Of a stretch of 53,217 nucleotides of DNA, positions 29,151 to 40,878 are shown one piece after another. The position numbers were made by a program, and so were the translations under genes. The first letter of the stretch is position 1, and the number at the start of each line of letters is the position of its first letter. The notes beneath the pieces were generated by a model. It saw only the letters and a list, made by a program, of their open reading frames with translations, ran no database searches and was not told where the DNA came from. Source of the stretch: Tannerellaceae bacterium (GTDB lineage: Bacteria > Bacteroidota > Bacteroidia > Bacteroidales > Tannerellaceae); assembly GCA_031266215.1 (NCBI GenBank), contig JAISBL010000024.1, forward strand, positions 1 to 53,217. Reading direction: 5' to 3'.

Positions 29151-29267
29151 TTATCCCTGACGCTGTTTAAACTTAGGATTCTTCTTGTTAATCACGTATA
29201 AACGCCCTTTTCTCCTTACTATCTTACATTCGGGAGTACGTTTCTTCAAAGATGCTCTTACTTTCAT
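29151..29267 (-). CDS. rpmJ: 50S ribosomal protein L36 (38 aa, absent from the supplied ORF track)
   Basis: Minus strand translates to [38 protein letters not shown]. Confidence 0.95.
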   Translation of the reverse strand: MKVRASLKKRTPECKIVRRKGRLYVINKKNPKFKQRQG

Positions 29268-29279
29268 ATCATGTTATTT

Positions 29280-29498
29280 TTATTTATATCTAAAAGCAAT
29301 TCTACCTTTCGACAGATCATATGGAGACATTTCAACCCTTACCTTATCACCTGGGAGAATCTTAATATAATGCATCCGCATTTTTCCTGAGATATGTGCA
29401 GTTATTTCGTGCCCATTCTCCAATTCTACCCGGAACATGGCATTGGATAATGCTTCTATAATTACTCCGTCTTGTTCTATTGCAGCCTGTTTAGCCAT
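29280..29498 (-). CDS. infA: Translation initiation factor IF-1
   Basis: [45 protein letters not shown]. Confidence 0.97.
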   Translation of the reverse strand: MAKQAAIEQDGVIIEALSNAMFRVELENGHEITAHISGKMRMHYIKILPGDKVRVEMSPYDLSKGRIAFRYK

Positions 29499-29507
29499 AT
29501 ATGCGTA

Positions 29508-30296
29508 TCAAATAATTCTGTTATTCCCTAACACTTCTTCTAAAAACTCAAAGGATGACAATATTTGTGGCCCATCCGGACGAATGGCAATACAATGCTC
29601 AAAATGTGCAGAACATTTTCTGTCTTTCGTTCGCACTGTCCAACCGTCCTGTTCAATAGTAACATTCTTACTTCCAATATTAATCATAGGTTCTATACAG
29701 ATACACATGCCACTACGCAATAATGGGCCTTGTCCTCTCCGGCCGTAGTTAGGAATTTCCGGTGATTCGTGCATTTTCCGTCCTATTCCATGTCCAACGA
29801 GTTCTCTTACGACAGAATAACCTTGTGATTCGCAATAAGACTGAATGGCAAAACTTATGTCTCCTACTCTTCGTCCTTCAACTGCCTGTTGAATGCCCAG
29901 ATAAAGCGCTTCCTTCGTAATTTTCAACAATTTACTTACTTCAGTACCAACTTCGCCTACGCAAAAAGTATAAGCAGAATCTCCTACAAAACCATTCAAA
30001 ACAGTTCCACAATCTATTGATACAATATCACCTTCTTTCAAAACTGTTTTTGCGGAAGGAATTCCATGCACTACTTGTTCATTAACAGATGTACACAAAG
30101 AATTTGGGAATCCATTATGTCCCAGAAAAGCCGGAGTTGCCCCATGATCTCGAATAAACGTTTCTGCTATTTTGTCTAATTGAAGCGTCGTAACTCCCGG
30201 AAGTATATGCTTTGCAAGTTCACCTTGTGTTTCACCCACCAACCGGTTAGCCAAACGCATCCACTCTATTTCCTCATCTGTTTTTAGATAAATCAT
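29508..30296 (-). CDS. map: Type I methionyl aminopeptidase
   Basis: GIPSAKTVLKEGDIVSIDCGTVLNGFVGDSAYTF. Confidence 0.96.
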   Translation of the reverse strand: MIYLKTDEEIEWMRLANRLVGETQGELAKHILPGVTTLQLDKIAETFIRDHGATPAFLGHNGFPNSLCTSVNEQVVHGIPSAKTVLKEGDIVSIDCGTVLNGFVGDSAYTFCVGEVGTEVSKLLKITKEALYLGIQQAVEGRRVGDISFAIQSYCESQGYSVVRELVGHGIGRKMHESPEIPNYGRRGQGPLLRSGMCICIEPMINIGSKNVTIEQDGWTVRTKDRKCSAHFEHCIAIRPDGPQILSSFEFLEEVLGNNRII

Positions 30297-30299
30297 GCT

Positions 30300-31622
30300 C
30301 TAAATGGAACGTCCTTTTATTCTTCCAGACTTCAACAATCCGTCATAGTGGCGCATCAGCAAGTGGCTTTCGATTTGTTGTAATGTATCTAATACAACAC
30401 CTACCAAAATCAGCAAAGATGTTCCTCCAAAGAATTGTGAGAATTCCATACTAATACTTGCAGCACGAGCAAAAGCAGGCATAATAGCGACCAGTGCCAG
30501 GAAAAATGCACCTGGCAGGGTAATACGATCCATTATAGCGTCAAGATAATCTTTGGTATGTCTCCCGGGTTTTACTCCCGGGATGAATCCGTTATTGCGC
30601 TTCAGATCGTCTGCCATCTGCGTCGGATTGATGGTAATCGCCGTATAAAAATAAGTGAACGCTATGATTAGTACTGCAAAAACAAAATTATACCAAAACC
30701 CTGTATTATTCATAAACGGAGCCCAAAAGCCACTTATCTCGTTATTGGAGAATCCTAAAATAGAAATGGGTATAAACATGATGGCTTGTGCAAAAATAAT
30801 AGGCATCACATTCGCCGCATTTACTTTCAAGGGGATGTATTGTCGAGCGCCGCCATATTGTTTATTACCTATGATTCTTTTGGCATATTGCACGGGAACT
30901 TTCCGAGTACCCTGCACTAGCAGGATTGCGCCGGCTATAACAAGCAGTAAAACTAACATCTCAAATAAGAACATTACCAAACCTCCGGTTCTTTCACTTG
31001 TTCGCGAAATAAATTCCTGAAACAGAGAATGAGGAAGGCGTGCGATAATCCCTACCAAAATTATAAATGAAATACCATTCCCAATTCCTTTATCCGTAAT
31101 TCTTTCGCCCAACCATAAGACAAACATACTTCCTGCAGCCATAATGACGGTAGAAGAAATCGTAAACCAAAGGCTTTCAGGCATGGCCGCTCCTGCATAC
31201 CGGAGTTGCACACTCAGGTTCACAAGATATGTAGGGCCCTGGAACAAAAGGATAATCACGGTTAGGTAACGCGTAAGTTGGTTAATTTTTTTTCGACCGC
31301 TTTCACCTTCACGTTGTAGTTTCTGAAAAGATGGTACTGCTATAGCCAATAACTGCATAACAATAGATGCAGAAATATATGGCATAATACCCAATGCAAA
31401 AATGGAAGCATTGGAAAATGCTCCACCGGAAAACATATCCAATAAAGCCAACAGTCCACCTTTAGTCTGCTCTTGCAAAGCCGTCAGAGATTGAGGGTCA
31501 ATACCCGGAAGGACTATATATGTTCCAAGCCGATATACAGCCACCAGTAAAAGAGTTGTGAGGATTCGATTTCTCAAATCCTCTATCTTCCAGATATTTT
31601 TTATAGTATCAACTGCTCTCAT
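30300..31622 (-). CDS. secY: Preprotein translocase subunit SecY
   Basis: Ten-TM protein; GIMPYISASIVMQLL and NGFIPGVKPGRHTKDYLD. Confidence 0.97.
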   Translation of the reverse strand: MRAVDTIKNIWKIEDLRNRILTTLLLVAVYRLGTYIVLPGIDPQSLTALQEQTKGGLLALLDMFSGGAFSNASIFALGIMPYISASIVMQLLAIAVPSFQKLQREGESGRKKINQLTRYLTVIILLFQGPTYLVNLSVQLRYAGAAMPESLWFTISSTVIMAAGSMFVLWLGERITDKGIGNGISFIILVGIIARLPHSLFQEFISRTSERTGGLVMFLFEMLVLLLVIAGAILLVQGTRKVPVQYAKRIIGNKQYGGARQYIPLKVNAANVMPIIFAQAIMFIPISILGFSNNEISGFWAPFMNNTGFWYNFVFAVLIIAFTYFYTAITINPTQMADDLKRNNGFIPGVKPGRHTKDYLDAIMDRITLPGAFFLALVAIMPAFARAASISMEFSQFFGGTSLLILVGVVLDTLQQIESHLLMRHYDGLLKSGRIKGRSI

Positions 31623-31625
31623 ATC

Positions 31626-32072
31626 TTAGAGTTTAACGACAGTTCCACCTAAGGCCTGAATTGCAGCTTCTGCGCTTTTGGAAAAAGCATGTGCTTCAAC
31701 TTCTAATTTCGCTGATAATGCGCCATTGCCAAGAATTTTAACCAATTGCGATTTAGATATAAAGCCTGCATTGACCAATTCGTCGATGCCTATTTTTGTT
31801 AGCTGTTGGGTTTCAGCTAATCGCTGTAACATAGCTATATTAATTGCTTTATATTCTACCCGGTTAATGTTCTTGAACCCAAATTTAGGCAAGCGCCTTT
31901 GAATAGGCATCTGCCCTCCTTCAAATCCAATCTTTTTAGAATAACCTGACCTAGACTTGGCCCCTTTGTGGCCTCTTGTCGAAGTACCACCTAATCCGGA
32001 GCCTGGTCCACGTCCAATTCTTTTCCGGGTCTTAGTAGATCCTTCAGCCGGTTTTAAATTAGATAAATTCAT
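31626..32072 (-). CDS. rplO: 50S ribosomal protein L15
   Basis: KRIGRGPGSGLGGTSTRGHKGAKSRSGY. Confidence 0.97.
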   Translation of the reverse strand: MNLSNLKPAEGSTKTRKRIGRGPGSGLGGTSTRGHKGAKSRSGYSKKIGFEGGQMPIQRRLPKFGFKNINRVEYKAINIAMLQRLAETQQLTKIGIDELVNAGFISKSQLVKILGNGALSAKLEVEAHAFSKSAEAAIQALGGTVVKL

Positions 32073-32101
32073 ATCGTATCGTTTATTTTTTCAACTAATT
32101 A

Positions 32102-32278
32102 TTACTTTTCTACAGAGACCAAATGCTTCACTTTCTCTACCATGCCCAAAATGGCCGGCGTTGCCTCATGCTCCACAATGCGATTCATCTTTCTCAAACC
32201 TAACGCATCAAGTGTTCTCTTTTGATCTTTAGGGCATCTAATTCTGCTTCTTACTTGTTTGATTTTAATAATTGCCAT
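32102..32278 (-). CDS. rpmD: 50S ribosomal protein L30 (58 aa, absent from the supplied ORF track)
   Basis: Minus strand translates to MAIIKIKQVRSRIRCPKDQKRTLDALGLRKMNRIVEHEATPAILGMVEKVKHLVSVEK*. Confidence 0.95.
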   Translation of the reverse strand: MAIIKIKQVRSRIRCPKDQKRTLDALGLRKMNRIVEHEATPAILGMVEKVKHLVSVEK

Positions 32279-32296
32279 TATTATTTCTCCCTTATT

Positions 32297-32821
32297 TTAA
32301 CCATTAAACACTCTCTCTACCGTAATACCTCTATTTTGAGCAACCATAAACGGATTCCTTAATTCATTTAAAGCCGCAATTGTAGCTTTTACCAGATTAT
32401 GCGGGTTAGATGAACCTTTGGACTTAGCTAGAACATCAGTTATCCCTACACTCTCAAGCACTGCACGCATAGCTCCTCCGGCTTTTACGCCCGTACCGTG
32501 AGAGGCAGGCTTAATCAGCACCTTTGCGCCTCCAAATTTTGCTAATTGTCCGTGAGGAATGGTTCCTTTATGAACGGATACTTTAATCAGGTTTTTCTTA
32601 GCGGCTTCCACTCCTTTAGAAATCGCCGTTGTCACTTCACCGGCTTTTCCTAATCCCCAGCCAACTATACCATCTTCATTTCCTACAACCACAATAGCGG
32701 CAAAACTGAAAGTGCGCCCACCTTTTGTAACCTTGGTCACACGATTAATTGCAACTAACCTGTCTTTCAACTCCAAGTCATTGGTCGATTTAACTCTATT
32801 ATTAATTCCTATCATCTTCAT
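32297..32821 (-). CDS. rpsE: 30S ribosomal protein S5
   Basis: [30 protein letters not shown]. Confidence 0.97.
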   Translation of the reverse strand: MKMIGINNRVKSTNDLELKDRLVAINRVTKVTKGGRTFSFAAIVVVGNEDGIVGWGLGKAGEVTTAISKGVEAAKKNLIKVSVHKGTIPHGQLAKFGGAKVLIKPASHGTGVKAGGAMRAVLESVGITDVLAKSKGSSNPHNLVKATIAALNELRNPFMVAQNRGITVERVFNG

Positions 32822-33165
32822 TAAAATTTAAGGCCACTGTTACGCGCAGCATCCGCCAGTTCTTTTACTCTTCCGTGATACAAATAACCATTGCGGTCAA
32901 AAACAACAGCCTGGATTCCAATTTCCAGAGCATTCTTTGCAATCAGCACTCCTACCTTGTTAGCTATTTCTTTTTTGGGCGCTTTTTCACTCAGCTTCAA
33001 AGAAGATGCAGCCGTTAATGTTTTCCCTGTCGTATCATCAATAACCTGTGCATAGATTTGCTTGTTGCTCCTAAACACCGTAAGACGTGGGCGTTCCGGT
33101 GTACCGGAAACTTTGCCTCTTATGCCTTGTTTTATTTTTAGTCTTCTTTCTTCTTTCGTTGTCAT
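32821..33165 (-). CDS. rplR: 50S ribosomal protein L18
   Basis: [35 protein letters not shown]-type L18. Confidence 0.97.
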   Translation of the reverse strand: MTTKEERRLKIKQGIRGKVSGTPERPRLTVFRSNKQIYAQVIDDTTGKTLTAASSLKLSEKAPKKEIANKVGVLIAKNALEIGIQAVVFDRNGYLYHGRVKELADAARNSGLKF

Positions 33166-33187
33166 GATTCATTTCAGTTTACGCAAA

Positions 33188-33739
33188 CTACTTACCTGCT
33201 GATTTTCCGGACTTTCTGCGAATTACTTCGCCTACGAACTTAATACCTTTTCCCTTATATGGCTCTGGCCTACGGAATGAACGAATCTTTGCACAGACTT
33301 GCCCTATTAACTGTTTATCAGCCGACTCAAGAATAATGAGAGGGTTTTTGTTCCTTTCTGTCTTGGTTTCAACCTTCAACTCTGCAGGCAACTGCAAATA
33401 GATATTATGCGTGTATCCCAATGAGAGGTCTAACAATTGACCCGTATTGGATACACGATAGCCAACACCTACCAACTCAAGTTCTTTTCTATATCCGACA
33501 GAAACACCAATCACCATATTATTTATTAATGAACGGTATAGTCCATGCATGGCGCGGTGATTCTTTTCGTCACTGGGTCTTAAGAGTTGAAGAACACCAT
33601 TTTCCAATGAAATTTTTATATCTGGATTTACGTTCTGTGTCAACTCTCCTTTGGCACCTTTTACTGTTACAACGCAATCCTTAATGGTCACCGTTACACC
33701 CGTCGGTATCTGTATTGGTAATTTTCCTATTCTTGACAT
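33188..33739 (-). CDS. rplF: 50S ribosomal protein L6
   Basis: MSRIGKLPIQIPTGVTVTI...PEPYKGKGI. Confidence 0.97.
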   Translation of the reverse strand: MSRIGKLPIQIPTGVTVTIKDCVVTVKGAKGELTQNVNPDIKISLENGVLQLLRPSDEKNHRAMHGLYRSLINNMVIGVSVGYRKELELVGVGYRVSNTGQLLDLSLGYTHNIYLQLPAELKVETKTERNKNPLIILESADKQLIGQVCAKIRSFRRPEPYKGKGIKFVGEVIRRKSGKSAGK

Positions 33740-33757
33740 TTTATTTTCTCCTGAATC

Positions 33758-34153
33758 TCAATAAACGTAACACAATACTTCTCCACCAATTTTCAATTCG
33801 CGAGCTTCTTTATCAGTCATTACCCCTTTCGATGTCGAAAGAACAGCAATACCCAAACCATTCAGCACTCTTGGCATATCTTTGTAGCCTGTGTACTTAC
33901 GCAACCCAGGGGAAGAAACTCGCTGGAGCTTCTTGATCGCATTCACTTTATTCACCAAGTCGTACTTGAGGGCAATCTTAATCGTACCCTGCGGACCATC
34001 TTCTACAAACTTAAAATTAAGAATGTATCCTTTGTCAAATAGAATCTTAGTGATTTCTTTCTTTAAATTTGAGGCTGGTACATCTACCACCCGGTGCTTA
34101 GCGCTAATTGCATTACGCAACCTCGTCAAATAATCTGCTATCGGATCTGTCAT
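33758..34153 (-). CDS. rpsH: 30S ribosomal protein S8
   Basis: MTDPIADYLTRLRNA...GIAVLSTSKGVMTDKEAR. Confidence 0.97.
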   Translation of the reverse strand: MTDPIADYLTRLRNAISAKHRVVDVPASNLKKEITKILFDKGYILNFKFVEDGPQGTIKIALKYDLVNKVNAIKKLQRVSSPGLRKYTGYKDMPRVLNGLGIAVLSTSKGVMTDKEARELKIGGEVLCYVY

Positions 34154-34206
34154 ATTAAGTAATTAAATTAATCCCGCCTGTCGGGACAATATTTAACAAT
34201 AAAAAT

Positions 34207-34476
34207 TCACCAGCTTGCTTTCTTTACACCCGGAATTAATCCGTTTGATGCCATTTCGCGCAGTTGAATACGAGAAATTCCGAATTGGCGAACATAACCT
34301 TTCGGACGTCCTGTTATTTTACAACGATTATGCAAACGTACAGGAGAAGCATTCTTAGGTAAAAGTTGCAAAGCTTCGTAATTCCCTTCTGCTTTGAGTT
34401 GTGCTCTTTTTGCAGCATACTTCTTTACTAACTTTGCCCTTTTTAATTCACGAGCTTTCATTGATTCCTTTGCCAT
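34207..34476 (-). CDS. rpsN: 30S ribosomal protein S14
   Basis: [42 protein letters not shown]. Confidence 0.97.
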   Translation of the reverse strand: MAKESMKARELKRAKLVKKYAAKRAQLKAEGNYEALQLLPKNASPVRLHNRCKITGRPKGYVRQFGISRIQLREMASNGLIPGVKKASW

Positions 34477-34482
34477 ATATAC

Positions 34483-35040
34483 TTAGTCTTTTTTTGCATT
34501 TTTAAAAGGGAGCCCAAATTCTCTCAACAAGGCATACCCTTCTTCATCTGTTTTTGCAGAGGTCACAAAGGTAATATTCATTCCCAATATTTTAGTTATA
34601 TTATCAATATTAATTTCTGGGAAGATAATTTGTTCTTGAATACCGAGTGTATAATTTCCTCTGCCATCCAATTTATTTTCAATACCCTTGAAGTCGCGAA
34701 TACGTGGAAGTGCTATACGAACCAATCTTTCAAGGAATTCATACATTTGCTCACGACGCAATGTTACCATAACACCAATAGGCATTTTTTTACGCAATTT
34801 AAAATTGGATATATCTTTCTTTGACACGGTTGCCACTGCTCTCTGTCCCGTAATAGAAGTCAACTCAGTAATGGCTACATCTATAATTTTTTTATCCGCT
34901 GTCGCAATACCCAGTCCTTGATTGACAACTATTTTTTTCAAAACAGGAACCTGCATTACAGACTTATAACTGAACTCTCGAGTTAAAGCGGGGATGATTC
35001 TTTCTTGATAATCTTTTTTGAGACTTGCTGTATTACCCAT
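34483..35040 (-). CDS. rplE: 50S ribosomal protein L5
   Basis: [16 protein letters not shown]...[11 protein letters not shown]. Confidence 0.97.
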   Translation of the reverse strand: MGNTASLKKDYQERIIPALTREFSYKSVMQVPVLKKIVVNQGLGIATADKKIIDVAITELTSITGQRAVATVSKKDISNFKLRKKMPIGVMVTLRREQMYEFLERLVRIALPRIRDFKGIENKLDGRGNYTLGIQEQIIFPEINIDNITKILGMNITFVTSAKTDEEGYALLREFGLPFKNAKKD

Positions 35041-35360
35041 TATTTTATTTCCTCTCCTGATTTTTTAGAATAACGCACTATAACTCCTTTCGAATTCAAC
35101 TTACGTCCGATACGTGTTGGTTTTCCCGACTTAGGATCAATCACATTCAAGTTTGAAATATGCACCGATGCTTCTTTTTTTTCAATTCCTCCCTGAGGAT
35201 GTTTTGCACTTGGCTTTGTATGCCTGGATACCATATTAACACCTTCTACGATAGCACGGTTTTCTTTCACAAGTACACGTAAAACACGCCCTGTTTTACC
35301 TTTGTCTTCGCCGGTATTAACAAAAACTATATCGCCTTTTTTAATATGTAATTTACTCAT
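35040..35360 (-). CDS. rplX: 50S ribosomal protein L24
   Basis: [24 protein letters not shown]. Confidence 0.96.
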   Translation of the reverse strand: MSKLHIKKGDIVFVNTGEDKGKTGRVLRVLVKENRAIVEGVNMVSRHTKPSAKHPQGGIEKKEASVHISNLNVIDPKSGKPTRIGRKLNSKGVIVRYSKKSGEEIK

Positions 35361-35381
35361 TACTTTAGATTTTACTGATAA

Positions 35382-35747
35382 TTAAAGTACTTCAGGAGCA
35401 AGTGATACAATTTTCATATTTGTGACACGCAATTCCCTGGCAACAGGACCAAATATACGACTACCACGAATATCACCAGTGGCATTCAATAATACACATG
35501 CATTGTCATCGAAACGGATGTACGATCCGTCTTGACGGCGAAGTTCTTTCTTTGTGCGAACAATAATGGCCTTAGAAACAGCTCCTTTTTTTACATCACT
35601 TGAAGGTATAACACTCTTTATTGCAACAACTATCACGTCTCCAACAGTAGCATACCGTTTTTTTGTGCCACCTAATACGCGAATACACAACACTTCTTTC
35701 GCTCCACTATTATCAGCTACTACTAATCTTGATTCCTGTTGTATCAT
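35382..35747 (-). CDS. rplN: 50S ribosomal protein L14
   Basis: [27 protein letters not shown]. Confidence 0.97.
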   Translation of the reverse strand: MIQQESRLVVADNSGAKEVLCIRVLGGTKKRYATVGDVIVVAIKSVIPSSDVKKGAVSKAIIVRTKKELRRQDGSYIRFDDNACVLLNATGDIRGSRIFGPVARELRVTNMKIVSLAPEVL

Positions 35748-35748
35748 C

Positions 35749-36006
35749 TTATTTAGCCCTTTCAATTATTTGAACCAGTCGCCATCTCTTTGTCTTACTT
35801 AAAGGACGGGTTTCCATGATTCGTACGGTATCTCCGATATTACATTCATTTTTCTCATCATGTGCATGGATTTTTTTCGTTTTGCTTACGAACTTACCAT
35901 AAATGGGGTGTTTTTCCTTCCATTTCACAGCAACCGTGATGCTTTTATCCATCTTATTGCTGAAAACTACGCCTGTTCTCTCTTTTCTTAAATTTCTCGT
36001 TTCCAT
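35749..36006 (-). CDS. rpsQ: 30S ribosomal protein S17
   Basis: [38 protein letters not shown]. Confidence 0.96.
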   Translation of the reverse strand: METRNLRKERTGVVFSNKMDKSITVAVKWKEKHPIYGKFVSKTKKIHAHDEKNECNIGDTVRIMETRPLSKTKRWRLVQIIERAK

Positions 36007-36015
36007 CAAACTCAT

Positions 36016-36210
36016 TTATTTATTAAGTTCTCTCTGATGTAAATTAGTTTTCATACGTGCAATCGTTCTGCGTAATTTCTTGATTTGCGCAGGGTTGTCC
36101 ATAGGCGTAACACTATGGTTGATCATTTTTTGATTTAGCAAAGCCGTATCGACGTCAATTCTTTCGATAAGCTCTTTCAGGCTTAACTCTTTGATTTCTG
36201 CTATTTTCAT
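36016..36210 (-). CDS. rpmC: 50S ribosomal protein L29
   Basis: MKIAEIKELSLKELIERI...IKKLRRTIARMKT. Confidence 0.95.
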   Translation of the reverse strand: MKIAEIKELSLKELIERIDVDTALLNQKMINHSVTPMDNPAQIKKLRRTIARMKTNLHQRELNK

Positions 36211-36215
36211 ATCAA

Positions 36216-36650
36216 TTACAAATTTTGATTTTGATAATCATAATCTCGTCTGACAATAAACTTAGTCGTTACTGGAAGTTTTTGCGCTGCCAGACGTAAT
36301 GCCTCTTTTGCAACATCAAACGGGACGCCTTCAATTTCAAAAATCAAACGCCCTGGAGTAACCGGAGCTACAAATCCTTCAGGAGCCCCCTTACCTTTAC
36401 CCATACGTACTTCAGCCGGCTTTTTAGTAATTGGCTTATCCGGAAAAATCCGCACCCAAACCTGGCCCTGACGCTGCATATAACGAGTTACAGCAATACG
36501 GGCAGCCTCAATCTGGCGACCAGTAATCCACTTATACTGTAACGCTTTTATTCCAAAAGAGCCGAATGCAAGATCATGACCGCGTTGAGCTTCACCCTTC
36601 ATACGGCCTTTCTGCTGTCTTCTGAACTTTGTTTTTTTCGGTTGTAACAT
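36216..36650 (-). CDS. rplP: 50S ribosomal protein L16
   Basis: [37 protein letters not shown]. Confidence 0.97.
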   Translation of the reverse strand: MLQPKKTKFRRQQKGRMKGEAQRGHDLAFGSFGIKALQYKWITGRQIEAARIAVTRYMQRQGQVWVRIFPDKPITKKPAEVRMGKGKGAPEGFVAPVTPGRLIFEIEGVPFDVAKEALRLAAQKLPVTTKFIVRRDYDYQNQNL

Positions 36651-36669
36651 TTTCTCTTAAATTCTAATT

Positions 36670-37422
36670 TTAACGATTGAACCTTTTCTTTCTGAAATTT
36701 CTGTCTCCGCGGCTTCTGTCTCTGTTGTTCCCAACGACATTTTCTCCTCTGTGTCCTGAGTCTTTTGCTGAAGTAAACGAGGGAGATAAATCTTTCTTCC
36801 CATATATTTCTCCACGGCAAATCCACACTTTAATGCCCAACAGGCCTACTTTCGTCAGTGCTTCTCCCAAAGCATAATCAATGTCTGCTCTAAACGTATG
36901 CAATGGAGTTCTGCCTTCCTTATACATTTCCGAACGCGCCATTTCTGCGCCGTTTAAACGACCAGACACCTGCACTTTGATACCCTCGGCACCCATACGC
37001 ATGGTAGAGGCGATAGCCATCTTTATTGCCCGACGATATGCAATTTTCCCTTCCAACTGACGCGCGATATTATTAGCAACAATCACGGCATCAAGTTCTG
37101 GACGTTTAATTTCGAAAATGTTGATTTGTACCTCCTTGTCAGTAATTTTCTTCAATTCCTCTTTCAACTTATCAACTTCTTGTCCACCTTTACCAATGAT
37201 AATACCTGGTCGTGACGTACAAACAGTAATTGTTATCAACTTTAGTGTTCTCTCAATGACTATGCGTGACACGCTAGCTTTCGCAAGACGAGCATTAAGA
37301 TATTTACGGATTTTGCTGTCCTCCAACAAAGTGTCTCCATATTTTTTCCCGCCATACCAATTGGAATCCCATCCACGGATAATTCCTAAACGATTACTAA
37401 TCGGATTTACTTTCTGTCCCAT
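36670..37422 (-). CDS. rpsC: 30S ribosomal protein S3
   Basis: [30 protein letters not shown]. Confidence 0.97.
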   Translation of the reverse strand: MGQKVNPISNRLGIIRGWDSNWYGGKKYGDTLLEDSKIRKYLNARLAKASVSRIVIERTLKLITITVCTSRPGIIIGKGGQEVDKLKEELKKITDKEVQINIFEIKRPELDAVIVANNIARQLEGKIAYRRAIKMAIASTMRMGAEGIKVQVSGRLNGAEMARSEMYKEGRTPLHTFRADIDYALGEALTKVGLLGIKVWICRGEIYGKKDLSPSFTSAKDSGHRGENVVGNNRDRSRGDRNFRKKRFNR

Positions 37423-37428
37423 CTGCAA

Positions 37429-37839
37429 TTAATTTTGACTATCGTTTGTATTCAATGTATCAACAAACAAAGTTACATGATTCGAACGTTTACGAATTCT
37501 GTGTCCACGTCCTTGCGGAGCCGGACGCATCCTCTTCAATGTTGTAGCACAATCTACATAAATCGAAGACACAAACAATTTCCCGGCTTCAGCTTTACGT
37601 TCATTTTTTTGCTCCCAGTTGGCAATAGCTGAGCGAAGTAATTTTTCTACTCTGGCTGCAGCTTCTTTATTTGAAAACTTCAAAACACCCAATGCTCTGA
37701 ACACTTCCATGCCACGAATCATATCTACAACGAGACGCATCTTACGGGGAGAAGTAGGCACGTTCCGCAATTTTGCGAAATACATAGACTTATTGGCTTC
37801 TTTTCTTGCTTCAGCTGATATTCTTTTTCTAGCACCCAT
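37429..37839 (-). CDS. rplV: 50S ribosomal protein L22
   Basis: [21 protein letters not shown]...; start set at MGARKRIS. Confidence 0.96.
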   Translation of the reverse strand: MGARKRISAEARKEANKSMYFAKLRNVPTSPRKMRLVVDMIRGMEVFRALGVLKFSNKEAAARVEKLLRSAIANWEQKNERKAEAGKLFVSSIYVDCATTLKRMRPAPQGRGHRIRKRSNHVTLFVDTLNTNDSQN

Positions 37840-37855
37840 TTTTTGATTCTTTTTA

Positions 37856-38125
37856 TTATTTCTTCTTATTACCAGCATGGCCGCGGAATGTGCGTGTGGG
37901 AGAAAACTCACCCAGCTTATGTCCTACCATGTTCTCGGTTATAAAAACAGGAATAAACTTGTTACCATTATGAACTGCAATAGTATGGCCTACAAAATCA
38001 GGCGAAATCATTGAAGCTCTTGCCCATGTTTTAATGACAACTTTCTTGCCGGATTCATTCATGTCCAGCACTTTTTTTTCAAGTTTAATACTAATATACG
38101 GGCCTTTTTTTAGTGAACGACTCAT
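37856..38125 (-). CDS. rpsS: 30S ribosomal protein S19
   Basis: [19 protein letters not shown]...[18 protein letters not shown]. Confidence 0.97.
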   Translation of the reverse strand: MSRSLKKGPYISIKLEKKVLDMNESGKKVVIKTWARASMISPDFVGHTIAVHNGNKFIPVFITENMVGHKLGEFSPTRTFRGHAGNKKK

Positions 38126-38145
38126 AGTTTACTTAATTAATCAGA

Positions 38146-38970
38146 TTACTTTTTCCTTCTTTCAATAATGTATTTTGAGGAATGTTTCTTAGGAGCCCTT
38201 GTCTTCAAACCCTTTGCATACAAACCTTTCCGTGACCTTGGATGACCTCCGGAAGCACGTCCTTCACCACCACCCATCGGGTGATCTACTGGGTTCATTA
38301 CAACTCCGCGGTTACGCGGACGCCTGCCTAACCATCTGGTACGACCGGCTTTACCTGATTTTTCAAGGCCATGATCTGAATTGCCGACACTTCCTACTGT
38401 TGCCTTGCAAGCAGCGAAAATTTTTCGGGTTTCTCCCGAAGGCATTTTAATAATCACATAATCGCCTTCTCTAGATGTTAACTGAGCAAATCCACCGGCT
38501 GAACGCACAAATTTTGCACCTTGCCCCGGACGAAGCTCAATGTTGTGAACAATAGTACCAACAGGAATATTTGCCATCGGCAAGGCATTCCCTACTTCAG
38601 GTGCAACATCGCTACCTGATATCACTGTCTGACCTACTTTCAGGCCGTTCGGCGCAATTATATAACTTTTTGCCCCATCAGCATAATACAGTAAAGCAAT
38701 GCGCGAGGTACGATTCGGATCATACTCAATTGTTTTTACTATTGCCGGAACGCCATCATTATTTCTCTTGAAGTCGATAAAGCGGTACTTCTGCTTATGA
38801 CCACCGCCAATATATCGCATGGTCATCTTACCCGTATTATTACGGCCACCTGTACTTTTCTTACCTCTTACAAGAGACTTTTCTGGTGTACTTGCAGTGA
38901 TTTTATCAAATGCACCAATAACCTTGTGTCTCTGCCCCGGTGTCGTGGGCTTTAGCTTACGTATTCCCAT
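38146..38970 (-). CDS. rplB: 50S ribosomal protein L2
   Basis: [15 protein letters not shown]...[22 protein letters not shown]. Confidence 0.97.
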   Translation of the reverse strand: MGIRKLKPTTPGQRHKVIGAFDKITASTPEKSLVRGKKSTGGRNNTGKMTMRYIGGGHKQKYRFIDFKRNNDGVPAIVKTIEYDPNRTSRIALLYYADGAKSYIIAPNGLKVGQTVISGSDVAPEVGNALPMANIPVGTIVHNIELRPGQGAKFVRSAGGFAQLTSREGDYVIIKMPSGETRKIFAACKATVGSVGNSDHGLEKSGKAGRTRWLGRRPRNRGVVMNPVDHPMGGGEGRASGGHPRSRKGLYAKGLKTRAPKKHSSKYIIERRKK

Positions 38971-38979
38971 TTCGCTTTT

Positions 38980-39273
38980 TTAGGTATTACTAAAGAAATC
39001 TATTGTATCTCCCTTTTTCAGTGTAACTATTGCTTTTTTGAAAGATGCCTGTCGGCCATGAATAACGCCCGACTTAGTATAACGACTTTTTTGTTTACCT
39101 GAATAATTCATCGTATTTACATCTTCCACAGTAACACTATACATATTTTCAATCGCCTCTTTTATCTCTAATTTATTCGCGCCGGGAGATACTCGGAAAC
39201 CATAGCGATTAGGCATTTTTTCAGTCATTACTGTCTGCTTTTCTGTTATTACAGGTTTAATTATAATCCCCAT
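38980..39273 (-). CDS. rplW: 50S ribosomal protein L23
   Basis: IIKPVITEKQTVMTEKMPNRYGFRVSPGANKLEIKEAIE. Confidence 0.96.
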   Translation of the reverse strand: MGIIIKPVITEKQTVMTEKMPNRYGFRVSPGANKLEIKEAIENMYSVTVEDVNTMNYSGKQKSRYTKSGVIHGRQASFKKAIVTLKKGDTIDFFSNT

Positions 39274-39284
39274 TTTTTACTCCT

Positions 39285-39914
39285 TTATGCATTAAATAGT
39301 TTTTCAATAACGGCCACCGAACTCTCGGTAAGAATCAAACTAGCAGCGTCCAACACTTTGTAGGTATTCAGTTCGGATGCACATATTACATTCGTTTTCC
39401 GCAAATTGCGCGTTGACAGATAAACTACCTTATTATTCTCAGAAAGAACCAATAAGAGTTTCTTATTTTCTACATTCAGATTCTTGGCTATGGAAATAAT
39501 TTCTCTTGTCTTTGGGGCTTCCAACTGAATATCCTCTACCACGATGATAGCATTGTTTTTGGCTTTATAAGTCAAAGCTGATTTACGAGCCAAACTTTTT
39601 ACTTTCTTATTCAATTTAAAGCTATAATCTCTAGGTTTAGGGCCAAAAACACGAGCACCTCCTACCAATAGCGGAGAATTAATATCACCTCTGCGTGCAC
39701 CTCCTCCTCCTTTCTGGCGGATCAGTTTACGAGTACTTCCTGATATTTCACTTCTTTCTTTCGACTTATGAGTTCCTTGACGTTGATTTGCCAAATATTG
39801 TTTTACATCTAAATAGATAGCATGATCGTTAGGTATAATACCGAAAATTAAATCGTTCAAAGTTACCTTTCTTCCGGTATCTTCACCTTTTATACTTAAT
39901 ACTCTCAATTCCAT
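39285..39914 (-). CDS. rplD: 50S ribosomal protein L4
   Basis: [38 protein letters not shown]. Confidence 0.97.
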   Translation of the reverse strand: MELRVLSIKGEDTGRKVTLNDLIFGIIPNDHAIYLDVKQYLANQRQGTHKSKERSEISGSTRKLIRQKGGGGARRGDINSPLLVGGARVFGPKPRDYSFKLNKKVKSLARKSALTYKAKNNAIIVVEDIQLEAPKTREIISIAKNLNVENKKLLLVLSENNKVVYLSTRNLRKTNVICASELNTYKVLDAASLILTESSVAVIEKLFNA

Positions 39915-40531
39915 TACTTTTCAATTAATAAGATTGAACCTTTCGCTCCTGGAACAGAGCCTTTTATTAATAAAAGATTATGCTCCGGTATTATCTTTAT
40001 CACTTCCAAATTCTGAACCGTTACACGCTCATTTCCCATCTGTCCAGCCATTCGTGTCCCTTTGAATACTTTCGCAGGGTACGAACAAGCTCCTATACTC
40101 CCTGGCGCGCGCAAACGATTATGCTGACCATGCGTACTTTGGCCCACTCCACCAAAGCCATGACGTTTGACAACGCCTTGGAATCCTTTCCCTTTTGATA
40201 CACCAATGACATCAACATACACAGTCTCCTGCAAATAATCTACCGTGATGATGTCACCCAGGTTGTATGCAGTCTCAAAATTTTTGAACTCGGCCAAGTG
40301 CCTCTTGGGGGTTACTCCTGTTTTCTTAAAATGACCGGCTTCCGGCTTGGTAGTATGCTTTTCTTTCTTGTCTTCGAAACCTAACTGCAGAGCAGCATAG
40401 CCATCTCTTTCCACCGTCTTAACTTGTGTAACCACGCAAGGACCTACTTCTATGACAGTGCATGGAAGATTCTTTCCCTCGGCACTGAAAACGGATGTCA
40501 TTCCGATTTTTTTTCCTAACAATCCTGGCAT
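39914..40531 (-). CDS. rplC: 50S ribosomal protein L3
   Basis: [19 protein letters not shown]...[29 protein letters not shown]. Confidence 0.97.
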   Translation of the reverse strand: MPGLLGKKIGMTSVFSAEGKNLPCTVIEVGPCVVTQVKTVERDGYAALQLGFEDKKEKHTTKPEAGHFKKTGVTPKRHLAEFKNFETAYNLGDIITVDYLQETVYVDVIGVSKGKGFQGVVKRHGFGGVGQSTHGQHNRLRAPGSIGACSYPAKVFKGTRMAGQMGNERVTVQNLEVIKIIPEHNLLLIKGSVPGAKGSILLIEK

Positions 40532-40553
40532 TTCGCTTTAATTTTTAAAATTA

Positions 40554-40859
40554 TCATACTTTTATCTCAACCTCTACTCCACTGGGTAATTCCAGTTTCA
40601 TCAATGCATCAACTGTTTTGGCAGTTGAGCTGTAAATATCTATCAATCTCTTGTATGAGGATAGTTCAAACTGCTCGCGTGATTTTTTATTCACAAAAGT
40701 AGAGCGGTTCACCGTAAAAATACGCTTATGTGTCGGCAAAGGGATAGGACCGCTCACTACAGCACCTGTCACTTTCACCGTCTTTACAATCTTCTCGGCA
40801 GACTTGTCTACCAAAGAATAATCGTATGACTTTAACTTAATTCTGATCTTCTGGCTCAT
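40554..40859 (-). CDS. rpsJ: 30S ribosomal protein S10
   Basis: [43 protein letters not shown]. Confidence 0.97.
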   Translation of the reverse strand: MSQKIRIKLKSYDYSLVDKSAEKIVKTVKVTGAVVSGPIPLPTHKRIFTVNRSTFVNKKSREQFELSSYKRLIDIYSSTAKTVDALMKLELPSGVEVEIKV

Positions 40860-40878
40860 CTTTATTTCGTATGTTTAA